A DNA stretch of 64,000 nt from Arabiibacter massiliensis (GCF_900169505.1 NZ_LT827021.1:248001-312000), one strand, 5' to 3'. Positions 45,242 to 54,491 are shown, counted from the first letter of the stretch. Notes: generated by a model not told the origin, from the sequence alone. Made by a program: numbers and translations.

Positions 45242-46801
45242 ATGCAGTCGTTTATCGAGGATCTTACGATGTTTCGCGCTCGCCGGAACCCCCGGGGCGA
45301 AGCGGTGCTCGATTGGGACACCGGCATTCGCTACACCTGGGGGGATCTACGAGAAAGAGCGGAGCGCCTGGCGGGGTTTCTGGTTCATCGGATCGGCCTC
45401 GCCAAGGGCGATCGAGTGGGGTTTTTGTGCCCTGTCGATATCGCCATGATCGACATGTGCTCGGCGTCCTTTACCACGGGCATCGTCGTCACCACCTACA
45501 ATTACCGCCTCAAAGAAGCCGAGCTTGTCGACATGATCGACAACGAGTCTCCCAAGGTCATGTTCTTCACCAAGGCGAACGAGGAGAAGGCGGCGCGGCT
45601 TCGGATGCGCGCGTCGACGCCGTTCGTGCCGATCTGCATCGACGGCTATGCCGCGGAGGCCTCGTGGTCGATGGCCGATATCATGGCCGCCTCCGACATT
45701 CCCGGTGCGAGCCAAGCTGATGTGCGCCCGGAAGATCCTGCGATGCTCATTCACACCGGGGGCACCACGGGCCGTCCCAAGGCGGCCGTGCTGTCGTTCC
45801 AGTCGCTGTTTCTGAACTCCGTAAGCGAGCTGGTGACCATGCGGCTCACCGAGAGCGACCGCGCCTACGTGTGCATGCCCTTCTATCACACGGGAGGGTG
45901 GAACGTGTTCACGCTTCCCCTGCTGCTTGCCGGCGGAAGCGTGATCCTCAGCCGCGAGTTCTCGCCCGACACGTTCTTCGACGTGGTTGAGCGTGAGCGG
46001 CCGACGATGTTTTTAGCGGCCGACATGATGTATAAGGCCATCGTGAACCATCCGCGCTTCTCCGAAGCCGACCTCTCGTGCTTCAAATGGGTGGCTGGTG
46101 GCGCGAGCGCCATCTCGGAGACGTCGATGCAGCCTTTCTGGGACAAAGGGGTGCGCTTCTTCATCGGGTACGGCATGACGGAAACGGGTCCGAACAACTT
46201 CTTCCCGGACGTGGGCATGACCTTGGCCCAGAACAAGGCCAAGTCGCAAACCGTCGGCAAACCCATGGCGTTCACCCAGGCCCGCATCGTCGACGCCGAC
46301 GGGCGCGATGTCCCCGCGGGCGTTCGCGGCGAGGTGCTCATGCGCGGCGGCCTGTCGTTCAGCGGCTACTGGCGAAACGAGGAGGAGACCCGGGCCATCG
46401 TGCGCGAAGGATGGATCCACACGGGGGATATGGGCTACCGGGATGACGACGGCGACTTCTACGTTTGCGGCCGGCTCAAGAACATGTTCATCTCGGGCGG
46501 GGAGAACGTGTTTCCGTCCGAGATCGAGCAGTGCCTCGAAGCGTTTCCCCCGGTGCGGGAGGCATGCGTGATCGGCGTGCCGGATGAGCGCTGGGGAGAG
46601 GTGGGGAAGGCCCTGCTCGTGCTCGAGCCGGGAGCCGAGTTCGAACGCGACGAGCTGTGCGCCTTCCTCGCAGCCAACCTGTCGACGATCAAGCGTCCGA
46701 GGCATTACGAGATCGTGGGCGAGATACCGAAGAACGAAGCGGGCAAGCGCGATGAGCAGCTGATACGCGCGAAGTACGGATGCGACCGCGTTGCTTGCTA
46801 G
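45242..46801 (+). CDS. AMP-forming acyl-CoA ligase, module 2
   Basis: A 519-residue adenylate-forming enzyme: P-loop HTGGTTGRPKAAVLS, YGMTETGP, GWIHTGDMGYRDDDGDFYVCGRLKNMFISGGENVFPSEIE, and the C-terminal lysine in NEAGKRDEQL. The first threonine-serine pair of the usual TSGTTG is HTGGTTG here, seen in some acyl-CoA ligases. ATG 45242 follows GAAGGG. It would activate the module 2 substrate. No specificity can be assigned. Confidence 0.88.
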   Translation: MQSFIEDLTMFRARRNPRGEAVLDWDTGIRYTWGDLRERAERLAGFLVHRIGLAKGDRVGFLCPVDIAMIDMCSASFTTGIVVTTYNYRLKEAELVDMIDNESPKVMFFTKANEEKAARLRMRASTPFVPICIDGYAAEASWSMADIMAASDIPGASQADVRPEDPAMLIHTGGTTGRPKAAVLSFQSLFLNSVSELVTMRLTESDRAYVCMPFYHTGGWNVFTLPLLLAGGSVILSREFSPDTFFDVVERERPTMFLAADMMYKAIVNHPRFSEADLSCFKWVAGGASAISETSMQPFWDKGVRFFIGYGMTETGPNNFFPDVGMTLAQNKAKSQTVGKPMAFTQARIVDADGRDVPAGVRGEVLMRGGLSFSGYWRNEEETRAIVREGWIHTGDMGYRDDDGDFYVCGRLKNMFISGGENVFPSEIEQCLEAFPPVREACVIGVPDERWGEVGKALLVLEPGAEFERDELCAFLAANLSTIKRPRHYEIVGEIPKNEAGKRDEQLIRAKYGCDRVAC

Positions 46802-46852
46802 AGCAGTCTGCGCGGCGCGCATCAGATCCATACACTAGGATAGGAGCACAAC

Positions 46853-47623
46853 ATGGAATACCAGAAGATCGCATTCTCGAAGAACGACGGAGTGGGCATC
46901 GTATCGCTGGACAGCCCCAAGAACATGAACGCCGTCGACGAGCTGCTCATCGAGGAACTCGTCGATGCGCTCAACGTCTGCGAGAATGACCCCGATGTGC
47001 GCGCAGTGCTGCTGAACAGCACGGGCCGCGCGTTCTCCGGCGGCGGCGACATCGGCTATATGTACCAGAAGATCAAGAAGGGCGATCTTGATTTCGAGTC
47101 GAGCTTCAGGGACGTCGCGCTGGCCATGAAGGGGATGAAGCGCCTGTCGAAGCCCATCGTCGGCGCGGTCAACGGCGCCGCTGCGGGAGCCGGTTTCATC
47201 CTGGCGCTCGGCTGCGACTACGTCGTGGCGGCCGAAGACGCGTTCTTCCTCTCCGCGTTCGTCAACGTCGGGCTCGTTCCCGACACGGGCGGCCTGTATG
47301 TCATGAGCCGCGCATTGGGCGCCAACAAGGCTGCTGAATTGGCGCTGACCGGGCGTATCGTGAAGGCCGAGGAGGCGAAGCAGCTTGGTTTCGTGGCGAA
47401 GGTCGTTCCTGCCGACGAGCTTGCCGACGCTTCCATGAAAGAGGCTCGGAGATTCGCCTCCGGCCCCGCTATGGCGTATCGCAAGACCAAAGAGCTGCTC
47501 TATCAATGCCAGTTCGCGGATTTCGACGAGTATGTGCCCTGCGAAGTGAAAGCGCAGGGAGCCTGCGTCGAAACGCAGGATTTTCGCGATCGCGTGATCG
47601 CTTTCGTGGAGAAGAAGCGCTGA
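46853..47623 (+). CDS. Crotonase-fold enoyl-CoA hydratase/isomerase, module 2
   Basis: A 256-residue crotonase with oxyanion-hole segment GAVNGAAAGAGFILALGCD. In the active-site loop the sequence is FVNVGLVPDTGG: the first hydratase glutamate is missing and an aspartate occupies the place used by PaaG-type isomerases (IPDSGG). The other conserved glutamate position is kept (AAELALTG). It may be an enoyl-CoA isomerase rather than a hydratase, unlike the CaiD-like enzyme of module 1. ATG 46853 follows GGATAGGAG. Confidence 0.85.
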   Translation: MEYQKIAFSKNDGVGIVSLDSPKNMNAVDELLIEELVDALNVCENDPDVRAVLLNSTGRAFSGGGDIGYMYQKIKKGDLDFESSFRDVALAMKGMKRLSKPIVGAVNGAAAGAGFILALGCDYVVAAEDAFFLSAFVNVGLVPDTGGLYVMSRALGANKAAELALTGRIVKAEEAKQLGFVAKVVPADELADASMKEARRFASGPAMAYRKTKELLYQCQFADFDEYVPCEVKAQGACVETQDFRDRVIAFVEKKR

Positions 47624-47632
47624 TCGTCCCGG

Positions 47633-47665
47633 CGGCAGGGCCTCGAGCGGCCCTGCCGATTTTCT
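47633..47665 (+). terminator. Terminator between crotonase and fixA copy 2
   Basis: CGGCAGGGCC and GGCCCTGCCG, a 10-base stem with 6-base loop, followed by ATTTTCTC. It probably lowers transcription into fixABCX or marks the end of the first half of the module. Confidence 0.7.
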
Positions 47666-47685
47666 CGAAAAGAAAGGTCTCATCC

Positions 47686-48435
47686 ATGAACATCGTTGTT
47701 TGCTGCAAGGTGGTCCCCGACGATCAGGACATCCAGGTGGCGGGCGACCGCACGCTGGACTACTCCAAGGCGAAGCCGGTCGTTTCCACCTACGATCTGA
47801 ACGCCCTCGAGGACGCGGCCCAGCTGGCCGACGGGGGCCGCGTGGTCGCCGTCACGGCCGGCCCTACCTCCATCGACGACTCCAAGCTGAAGAAGAACGT
47901 GCTCGCGCGCGGCGTGGACGAGCTCTTCATGGCCGCCGACGACGCCTGCGCGAGCATGGACGCGCGCGCTACGGCCGAAGCCCTGGCCGGCGTGCTGGGC
48001 CGGGCGGGGGAGTACGATCTCGTGCTCTGCGGCGACGGCTCGGCCGACGACTACGCGCAGCAGGTTGACGTGCAGCTGGCCGCGCGCCTCGGCCTGCCCT
48101 CGGTGAACGGGGTCGTGAGGATCGTCCCCGAAGGCTCGTCCATCCTGGTCGAGCGCGCGCTCGAGGACGTGGTGGAGACCGTGCGCGTGCCCCTGCCCGC
48201 CGTCGTGTCCGTCTCTCCCGACATCGCGCTGCCGCGCATCCCCGGCATGAAAGACATCCTCGCCGCCGGCAAGAAGCCCATGGACGTAGCCGCCGCCGAG
48301 GCCGCGCCCGCGGCCTCGCTCGAAACGGTTTCGTGCCTCGCTCCGCAGCAGGTCGACCGCAAGCTGGAGATCATGGACGCCGCCGACGACGGCGCCGTCG
48401 AGAAGTTCGCCGCCGCCCTCAAAGCGGCCCTGTAG
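47686..48435 (+). CDS. fixA: Electron-transfer flavoprotein beta subunit, FixA type, copy 2
   Basis: A 249-residue ETF-beta subunit with the same landmarks as copy 1 (KVVPDDQDIQV, GVDELFMAADD, VSPDIALPRIPGMKDILAAGKKP) but many substitutions between them. ATG 47686 follows AGAAAGG. Partner of the FixB that follows 15 bases later. Confidence 0.92.
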   Translation: MNIVVCCKVVPDDQDIQVAGDRTLDYSKAKPVVSTYDLNALEDAAQLADGGRVVAVTAGPTSIDDSKLKKNVLARGVDELFMAADDACASMDARATAEALAGVLGRAGEYDLVLCGDGSADDYAQQVDVQLAARLGLPSVNGVVRIVPEGSSILVERALEDVVETVRVPLPAVVSVSPDIALPRIPGMKDILAAGKKPMDVAAAEAAPAASLETVSCLAPQQVDRKLEIMDAADDGAVEKFAAALKAAL

Positions 48436-48450
48436 GGAAAGGTCAGGTGC

Positions 48451-49347
48451 ATGCATATGAAAGCACTCGTTATCGCCGAACGTTCCGAAGCCGCCCGCGC
48501 CCTCGCCGCCGGCGCCCGCGCTCTCGCTGACGAGGTCGTGATCGCGGCGATCGCCGGGCTGGAGCCTGGCGAGGGGGCCGCCGACAAGGTGGTGAGGATC
48601 GCGCTGCCTGACGGCGCGGTGTACGACGACGCGGCCGACACGGTGATCTCCGTGTTCGACGCCGAGCGGCCGGGCATCGTGCTCGCCGAGCCCACGCGCC
48701 GCATGAAGGCGATCGTGGGCAGGCTGGCGGCCCATGCCGGGACCTCGGTGATCACCGACGTCATGGAGTTCGGGGCCGACGGCGCGAAGAGCCTCTACTT
48801 CGGCGGCGTGGCCGAGCGCGTGCAGAAGCCCGTAGGCGACGTGGCCGTGTACACGGTGTCGGCCGACGCCTTCGGGGACGCGCAGCCGAGCGGCGCGGGA
48901 GCCGTGGAGGAGGCCGCCTGGGTCGCCCCGGCGAAGCCCCTGGAGCTCGTGTCGTCCAAGCCCCGCGAGCTGAGCGGGGTCGACCTGGGCAAAGCCGACG
49001 TCGTCGTGGCCGTGGGCCGCGGCTTCGCCGAGGAGGGCGAGCTCGACCTGGCGCGGGCGCTGTGCGACAAGCTCGGCGCGGGCCTCGGGTGCTCCCGCCC
49101 CCTCACCGAGGGCGTGGACTGGCTGCCGCGCGAGACCTACATCGGCGTCTCCGGCCTCATGCTCTCGCCGAAGGCGTACGTGGCCTGCGGCATCTCCGGC
49201 CAGATGCAGCACATGGTGGGCTGCAACCGCGCGGGCGCGCTGTTCGCCGTCAACAAGGACAAGAACGCGCCGGTGTTCAAGCAGTGCGACTACGGCCTGG
49301 TGGGCGACGTGAAGTCCGTCCTGCCCGCGCTCGTCGCGGCGCTCTAG
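48451..49347 (+). CDS. fixB: Electron-transfer flavoprotein alpha subunit, FixB type, copy 2
   Basis: A 298-residue ETF-alpha with the FAD domain CSRPLTEGVDWLP, GISGQMQHMVGCNRAG, NKDKNAPVFKQCDYGLVGD. ATG 48451 follows GGGAAAGG by 8 bases; ATG 48457, two codons in, would match the start of copy 1 exactly and is an alternative. It is directly followed by fixC, 10 bases downstream, with no intervening repeat. Confidence 0.92.
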   Translation: MHMKALVIAERSEAARALAAGARALADEVVIAAIAGLEPGEGAADKVVRIALPDGAVYDDAADTVISVFDAERPGIVLAEPTRRMKAIVGRLAAHAGTSVITDVMEFGADGAKSLYFGGVAERVQKPVGDVAVYTVSADAFGDAQPSGAGAVEEAAWVAPAKPLELVSSKPRELSGVDLGKADVVVAVGRGFAEEGELDLARALCDKLGAGLGCSRPLTEGVDWLPRETYIGVSGLMLSPKAYVACGISGQMQHMVGCNRAGALFAVNKDKNAPVFKQCDYGLVGDVKSVLPALVAAL

Positions 49348-49357
49348 GGAGGCGGAC

Positions 49358-50653
49358 ATGGCTGATTTCGACGTCATCGTCGTGGGCTCGGGGTGCGCGG
49401 GGGCCGTGGCGGCCTACACCGCGGCCTCGGCCGGCAAGAGCGTGCTCGTGGTCGAGCGCGGGAACTTCGCCGGCGCGAAGAACATGACCGGCGGGCGCAT
49501 CTACTCCCACTCGCTCAAGGAGGTCTTCCCGGACTTCGAGTCCGAGGCGCCCCTCGAGCGCAAGATCACCCACGAGCGCATGGCGTTCATGGACCCGAAG
49601 AGCCAGATGGCCATCGACTTCACGAGCCCCGAGCTCGCCGAGGAGGGGAGGGACTCCTACAGCGTGCTGCGGGCGCCCTTCGACCAGTGGCTTGCCTCCA
49701 AGGCCGAGGACGCGGGCGCGGAGTACATCTGCGGCATCGCCGTGGAGGAGCTCATCAAGGACGACGCGGGCCGCGTGGTCGGCGTGCGCGCCGGCGAGGA
49801 CGAGATCACCGCGCAGGTGGTGATCCTCGCGGAGGGCTGCAACCCGATCCTGTCCGAGCGCTGCCTCGGCAACCCGCGCCCGAAGCCCTCCCAGATGGCC
49901 GTGGGCGTGAAGCAGGTCTTCGAGCTTCCCGCGGGCCAGATCGAGGACAGGTTCCTCGTGCCCGAGGGCGAGGGCGCGGCGATGCTGTTCGTCGGCGACT
50001 GCACGCACGGAAGCGTCGGCGGCGGGTTCCTGTACACCAACAGGGACTCCATCAGCCTCGGCCTCGTGGCCACCATCTCGCTCGCGGCCGACGGCGCGAA
50101 CGAGACGCCCGTCTACCAGATGCTCGAGGACTTCAAGAACCATCCGGCCGTGGCCCCCATCATCCGCGGCGCCAAGCTCGTGGAGCACTCCGGCCACATG
50201 GTGCCCGAGGGCGGCTACGACATGGTCCCGAAGTACGTCTTCGACGGCTGCCTCGTGGCCGGCGAGACGGCGGGCCTGTGCATGAACATGGGCTACCAGG
50301 TGCGCGGCATGGACTTCGCCGTGGCGAGCGGGCGCATGGCCGCCGAGGCCGCCGTGGCCGCCATCGACGCGGGCGACGTCTCCGAGGCGGGCCTGGCCTC
50401 CTACAGGACGGCCATGGAGGGCTCCTTCGTCATCCAGGACCTGAAGACCTTCTCCAAGTGGCCCCACGTCATGGAGGGCTGGAGCTCGATGTTCACCGAC
50501 TACCCCGTGATGGTGCGCGAGATCTTCAACGCCATGTTCAGCGTGGACGGCAAGCCGCAGCAGCCGCTCATGAAGCGCATGATGCCCATAGTCAAGAAGC
50601 GCGGCCTCTTCAAGCTGGCCGGCGAGGTTCGGAAGGCGGTGAAGGCGCTGTGA
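49358..50653 (+). CDS. fixC: FixC-type flavoprotein, copy 2
   Basis: A 431-residue protein almost identical to copy 1, with the same dinucleotide fold (VIVVGSGCAGAV) and C-terminal FAD contact. Differences I can count by eye are about ten residues (for example PES/PKS, YGMV/YDMV, KQK/RTA). At DNA level long runs are also identical, including silent positions, which is far more similarity than between the fixA or fixB pairs. ATG 49358 follows GGGAGGCGG. It overlaps fixX by 4 bases. Confidence 0.92.
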   Translation: MADFDVIVVGSGCAGAVAAYTAASAGKSVLVVERGNFAGAKNMTGGRIYSHSLKEVFPDFESEAPLERKITHERMAFMDPKSQMAIDFTSPELAEEGRDSYSVLRAPFDQWLASKAEDAGAEYICGIAVEELIKDDAGRVVGVRAGEDEITAQVVILAEGCNPILSERCLGNPRPKPSQMAVGVKQVFELPAGQIEDRFLVPEGEGAAMLFVGDCTHGSVGGGFLYTNRDSISLGLVATISLAADGANETPVYQMLEDFKNHPAVAPIIRGAKLVEHSGHMVPEGGYDMVPKYVFDGCLVAGETAGLCMNMGYQVRGMDFAVASGRMAAEAAVAAIDAGDVSEAGLASYRTAMEGSFVIQDLKTFSKWPHVMEGWSSMFTDYPVMVREIFNAMFSVDGKPQQPLMKRMMPIVKKRGLFKLAGEVRKAVKAL

Positions 50654-50949
50654 GCACGATCAAGGAGATCACGGTCAACGTCGACGAGTTCCTGGCCATC
50701 GACAAGTACGAGGTGGACGAGGAGAGCGCGCACATCGAGCTGGCGGAGGACCCCGACACCGAGGAGTTCATGAAGCTCGTCCGCGTGTGCCCCGCGGCCC
50801 TCTACAAGATCGACGCCGAGGGCAAGAAGTCCTTCGACTACGCGGGGTGCCTCGAGTGCGGCACCTGCCGCATCGCCTGCGGCGACACGATCGTGAAGAA
50901 GTGGGACAACCCCCAGCCCACCATGGGCGTGGAGTACCGCTTCGGCTAG
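50650..50949 (+). CDS. fixX: FixX ferredoxin-like protein, copy 2
   Basis: A 99-residue near-copy of the first FixX, with the CLECGTCRIAC cluster and a few N-terminal changes (STIKE for SKVNE; DEF for DEY). GTG 50650 overlaps the fixC stop. It ends the second module and is followed by the TGGCATAAAAGGGGAC palindrome terminator. Confidence 0.9.
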   Translation: MSTIKEITVNVDEFLAIDKYEVDEESAHIELAEDPDTEEFMKLVRVCPAALYKIDAEGKKSFDYAGCLECGTCRIACGDTIVKKWDNPQPTMGVEYRFG

Positions 50950-50957
50950 GATCGTTT

Positions 50958-50995
50958 TGGCATAAAAGGGGACTGTCCCCTTTTATGCCATTTTT
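50958..50995 (+). terminator. TGGCATAAAAGGGGAC palindrome acting as fixX terminator
   Basis: A perfect 33-base palindrome (50,958-50,990, central T) followed by TTTTT, the same element as after leuA at 15,611. Confidence 0.85.
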
Positions 50996-51103
50996 ACGTG
51001 AGGGCCACAGTACGGAGGCGAACGGCAACGATACGGGTCGTTCGCCTCTTCGCGGCTTTAGAGTGGGAGCTCGAAGCGAACCTATGGAAAGGAGCTCCCC
51101 TCT

Positions 51104-51592
51104 ATGAGTACCCTCGTCGTGCTCGGTTATCCGAGCGAGCAGGAAGCGAAGTCCGCGTACCAGAAGATCCTCGAGCTGGACAAGAATCTCATCGTCAGCC
51201 TGCAATCCATCGCCGTCGTGGCCAAGCGCGCCGACGGCAAGTTCGACGTCGTCACGCCCGGCTCGGCGGTGGGCACCTCCGCCGTCTGGGGCCTGTTCTG
51301 GGGCACGCTGTTCGGCCTGCTGTTCTTCGTTCCCATCTTCGGCGCGGCGCTCGGCGCGGGCATCGGCGCGCTCACGGGCCTCGTCGCCAAGCGCGGCGTC
51401 GACAAGGATTTCCAGGAGCGCGTGCGCAGCCTGCTGTCCGCCGACGATAGCGCCGCCGTGTTCATGGTGGTGGACGAGATGACCACCGACAAGTTCGTCG
51501 AGGCCGTCAAGCCCTTCGGCGGCGACGTCCTGCAGACCTCCCTCTCCTTCAAGGACGAGGAAGAGCTCAAGCACGCCCTGTTCAAGGAATAG
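51104..51592 (+). CDS. DUF1269-like membrane protein
   Basis: A 162-residue protein with a predicted alpha/beta N-terminal part (STLVVLGYPSEQEAKSAYQKI), a glycine-rich hydrophobic hairpin (about residues 57-92: AVWGLFWGTLFGLLFFVPIFGAALGAGIGALTG) and a C-terminal part with VFMVVDEMTTDKF. This matches the DUF1269 plan, a family of unknown, possibly stress-linked function. ATG 51104 follows GGAAAGGAG. It stands alone between the fixX terminator and a palindromic element. Confidence 0.75.
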   Translation: MSTLVVLGYPSEQEAKSAYQKILELDKNLIVSLQSIAVVAKRADGKFDVVTPGSAVGTSAVWGLFWGTLFGLLFFVPIFGAALGAGIGALTGLVAKRGVDKDFQERVRSLLSADDSAAVFMVVDEMTTDKFVEAVKPFGGDVLQTSLSFKDEEELKHALFKE

Positions 51593-51714
51593 CCCCGGCC
51601 GCACATCCGAAGCGCCTCCTGCGAAGCTGCCCACCCGGCAGCTTCGCCCGCGTTGGGGGCACGGAAGGGCGGTTCTGCGTGCGCTGCCTGTCGTCCAGCC
51701 TCCTTCTTGCATGG

Positions 51715-51892
51715 GATTTCCAGATTCTTGGCCAGAATTTCCGAAATATGTATTCGAGGCACGGAAAACAAAAGGTTTCGGGCTGGCTCCGTGCTTGCAC
51801 GATTTCGCGACCTGCGCTTATACCGGCGGTCGGCTCGTATCGCGGTCTGCGGAGTACATATTTCGAAAATTCTGGCCGAGAATCGGGAAATC
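51715..51892. repeat. 178-base element with 39-base imperfect terminal inverted repeats
   Basis: The left arm (51,715-51,753, with TTGGCCAGAATTTCCGAAAT) matches the inverse of the right arm (51,854-51,892) at all but about five positions. Inner GCACGGA/TCCGTGC arms add a second stem. The arms are AT-rich against a GC-rich background. No gene is supported in 51,593-52,034. Confidence 0.7.
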
Positions 51893-52034
51893 TGTTGCAT
51901 AGAGCACTCCCGCGCGCCTGCCGGTTTCGCCTTCCTGCGCGGCCATTCGCTCCTTTTCCGGCGCAATCGGGCGCAAACAGGGGATAATGATGGGCTGACA
52001 ACGTGAACGACGACCGCGAGGAGGGGACGGCACC

Positions 52035-52610
52035 ATGTCCGACGAGAACAAGCTGGGGAAGAAGATAGCCACGCTGCGCGAGGCGCACCACCTTTCGGCG
52101 CAGGACCTGGCGGATCGCTGCCAGTGCGACGTCGGCGTGATCGAGGGCCTCGAGGCGGGGGAGGTGCCGGCCTCGCTCGCGCCGCTCATCAAGATCACGC
52201 GCGCGCTGGGGGTGCGCCTGGGCACGCTCATGGACGACGACGAGAGCCTGGGCCCCGCCTACATCGACGCCGACCAGATGCACGAGGTCGAGCGCGTGAA
52301 GAGCCTCGAGACCACCTCGGGCGGCGACCTTTCCTACTTCAGCCTGGCCGCCGGCCGCCCGTCGCGGCACATGGACCCGTTCGTCATCACGGTGGATCCC
52401 ACCGGCGAGACCGACCACGAGCTGGTGGGCCACGAGGGTGAGGAATGGCTCTACGGCATGGAGGGCGCGATCGAGATCGAGTACGGCAAGGAGATCTACG
52501 TGCTGCACCCCGGTGAGAGCATCTACTACGACTCCATCGTGCCCCACCAGGTGCGCGCTCACGACGGCCAGAAGGCGAAGTTCCTCGCCGTGGTCTATAC
52601 GCCTATTTAG
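52035..52610 (+). CDS. XRE-family regulator with C-terminal cupin domain
   Basis: A 191-residue protein: an N-terminal XRE helix-turn-helix ([38 protein letters not shown]) and a C-terminal cupin ([42 protein letters not shown]), where the cupin probably binds a small effector. ATG 52035 follows GAGGAGGGG. It lies 10 bases upstream of an acyl-CoA synthetase gene, an arrangement common for XRE-cupin regulators that control the adjacent enzyme. Confidence 0.9.
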   Translation: MSDENKLGKKIATLREAHHLSAQDLADRCQCDVGVIEGLEAGEVPASLAPLIKITRALGVRLGTLMDDDESLGPAYIDADQMHEVERVKSLETTSGGDLSYFSLAAGRPSRHMDPFVITVDPTGETDHELVGHEGEEWLYGMEGAIEIEYGKEIYVLHPGESIYYDSIVPHQVRAHDGQKAKFLAVVYTPI

Positions 52611-52620
52611 GAGGGATTCC

Positions 52621-54366
52621 ATGACCTCTTGTCATCCTGAGCGAGCGCAGCGAGTCGAAGAATCCCGCGCGGCGTCAGCCGAAACCTCCGCTTCCGCTCC
52701 CATCCCCGGCGACCCCGACTACCCGCTGCACTCCGAGAAGACTATCGGGCGCTACTTCCGCGACCAGGTGGCGATCGATCCCGACCACGAGTTTGTCGTG
52801 TACCCCGACCGCATGCTGCGCTGGACCTACCGCGACTTCGACGAGCGCACCGACAACCTGGCCCGCGGCCTCCTGGCCATCGGCATGCGCCCGGGCGACC
52901 ACTTGGGCGTGTGGGCGCGCAACATCCCCGACTGGCTCACGTTCATGTACGCCACCGCCAAGATCGGCGTGGTCATGGTCACGGTGAACCCCATCTACAA
53001 GTCCCACGAGCTGGACTACGTGCTCAAGCAGTCCGACATGAAGGCGCTCTGCGTGATCGACGCCTACCGCGACGTCGACTACCTCCAGATCATCCGCGAG
53101 CTCGTGCCCGAGACGCTCACCCAGCAGCGCGGCTACCTGGAGTCGGAGACGTACCCCTGCCTGAAGAGCATCATCTACATGGGCCCCGAGAAGCACCGCG
53201 GCTGCTACAGCGTGCCCGAGCTCATCCTGCTGGGGCAGCACGTGCCGGCCGACGCGCTCACGGAGGCCGAGTCCCACTTCGACAACAACAGCGTGGTCAT
53301 GATGCAGTACACCTCGGGCACCACGGGCTTCCCGAAGGGCGTCATGCTCACGCACCGCAACATCCTGAACAACGGCTTCTACATCGGCGAGGGGCAGAAG
53401 CTGGGCGCGGATGACCGCGTGACGCTGCCGGTGCCGTTCTTCCACTGCTTCGGCTGCGTGCTCGGCGTCATGGCCAGCCTCACGCACCGCTCCACCATGA
53501 TCATCGTTGAGGACTTCGACGCGGGGCTCGTGCTGCAGGCCATCCACAAGGAGCGCGCCACGGCCGTCTACGGCGTGCCTACCATGTTCATCGCCGAGCT
53601 CAACCACCCCGACTTCGACACGTTCGACCTGTCCAGCCTGCGCACGGGCATCATGGCCGGAAGCCCCTGCCCGCCCGAGACCATGCGCGAGGCCATGGAC
53701 AAGATGAACCTGCGCGAGATAACCATCTGCTACGGCCTCACCGAGACGAGCCCCGTGTTCACGCAGACGAGCGCCGACGACGACCTCGAGCACAAGTGCG
53801 AGACGGTGGGGCGCAAGCACCCGCCGGTGGACGTGCGCGTGATCGACCCCGACGACGGCCATATCTGCGGGCCCGGCGAGCCGGGGGAGCTCTGCTGTAA
53901 GGGCTACAACGTGATGAAGGGCTACTACAAGATGCCCGAGGAGACGGCGCGCGCCATCGACGAGGACGGCTACCTGCACTCCGGCGACCTCGGCACCGTG
54001 GACGAGGACGGCTACTACCGCGTGACCGGGCGCATCAAGGACATGATCATCCGCGGCGGCGAGAACATCTACCCGCTCGAGGTGGAGAACTTCCTGCTCA
54101 CCATGCCCGGCGTGCTCGACGCGCAGGTGGTGGGCATCCCCGATGAGCGCCTCGGCGAGATCGTGGGCGCGTTCATCCGCGTGCGCCCGGGATACGAGGG
54201 CATGACCGAGGAGGACGTGCGCGCCTTCTCCATCCCGCGCATCGCGCGCTACAAGGTGCCCAAGCGCGTGTTCTTCGTGGACGACTTCCCCATGACGCCG
54301 TCCATGAAGGTGCAGAAGTTCAAGCTCCGCGAGATGGCCGAGGAGCTCGTGCGCGCCGGGAAGTGA
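52621..54366 (+). CDS. AMP-forming acyl-CoA synthetase with repeat-encoded N-terminus
   Basis: A 581-residue fatty-acid-type acyl-CoA ligase: P-loop [64 protein letters not shown] and the C-terminal lysine in [14 protein letters not shown] 52621 has a well-placed GGAGGG, yet the first 20 or so codons are a copy of the dispersed GTCATCCTGAGCG repeat and encode [17 protein letters not shown], which no family member should share; real similarity begins near [12 protein letters not shown]. It is probably co-transcribed with the XRE-cupin regulator. Confidence 0.9.
   Translation: MTSCHPERAQRVEESRAASAETSASAPIPGDPDYPLHSEKTIGRYFRDQVAIDPDHEFVVYPDRMLRWTYRDFDERTDNLARGLLAIGMRPGDHLGVWARNIPDWLTFMYATAKIGVVMVTVNPIYKSHELDYVLKQSDMKALCVIDAYRDVDYLQIIRELVPETLTQQRGYLESETYPCLKSIIYMGPEKHRGCYSVPELILLGQHVPADALTEAESHFDNNSVVMMQYTSGTTGFPKGVMLTHRNILNNGFYIGEGQKLGADDRVTLPVPFFHCFGCVLGVMASLTHRSTMIIVEDFDAGLVLQAIHKERATAVYGVPTMFIAELNHPDFDTFDLSSLRTGIMAGSPCPPETMREAMDKMNLREITICYGLTETSPVFTQTSADDDLEHKCETVGRKHPPVDVRVIDPDDGHICGPGEPGELCCKGYNVMKGYYKMPEETARAIDEDGYLHSGDLGTVDEDGYYRVTGRIKDMIIRGGENIYPLEVENFLLTMPGVLDAQVVGIPDERLGEIVGAFIRVRPGYEGMTEEDVRAFSIPRIARYKVPKRVFFVDDFPMTPSMKVQKFKLREMAEELVRAGK
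52631..52677. repeat. Dispersed GTCATCCTGAGCG repeat inside a coding region
   Basis: Copy of the intergenic repeat family (GTCATCCTGAGCGAGCGCAG through GAATCCCGCGCGGCG), here in frame downstream of the acyl-CoA synthetase start codon. Confidence 0.85.
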
Positions 54367-54482
54367 TAGCGGGCGCGGCGGCGTGACAATATCCCCGTCC
54401 CTTTGCCACGCCGCCTGCCGCCGCCATTTGTGGGGAAGTTGCGGGCGGGAAGGGGGGCGAGCTAGGCAAACCGTTGCCGATA

Positions 54483-54491
54483 TGGTATAAA
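54483..54491 (+). promoter_or_regulatory. Extended -10 promoter of the rimP-nusA-infB operon
   Basis: TGG followed by TATAAA, 140 bases upstream of rimP and before a terminator-like hairpin. The -35 is unclear. Confidence 0.55.
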
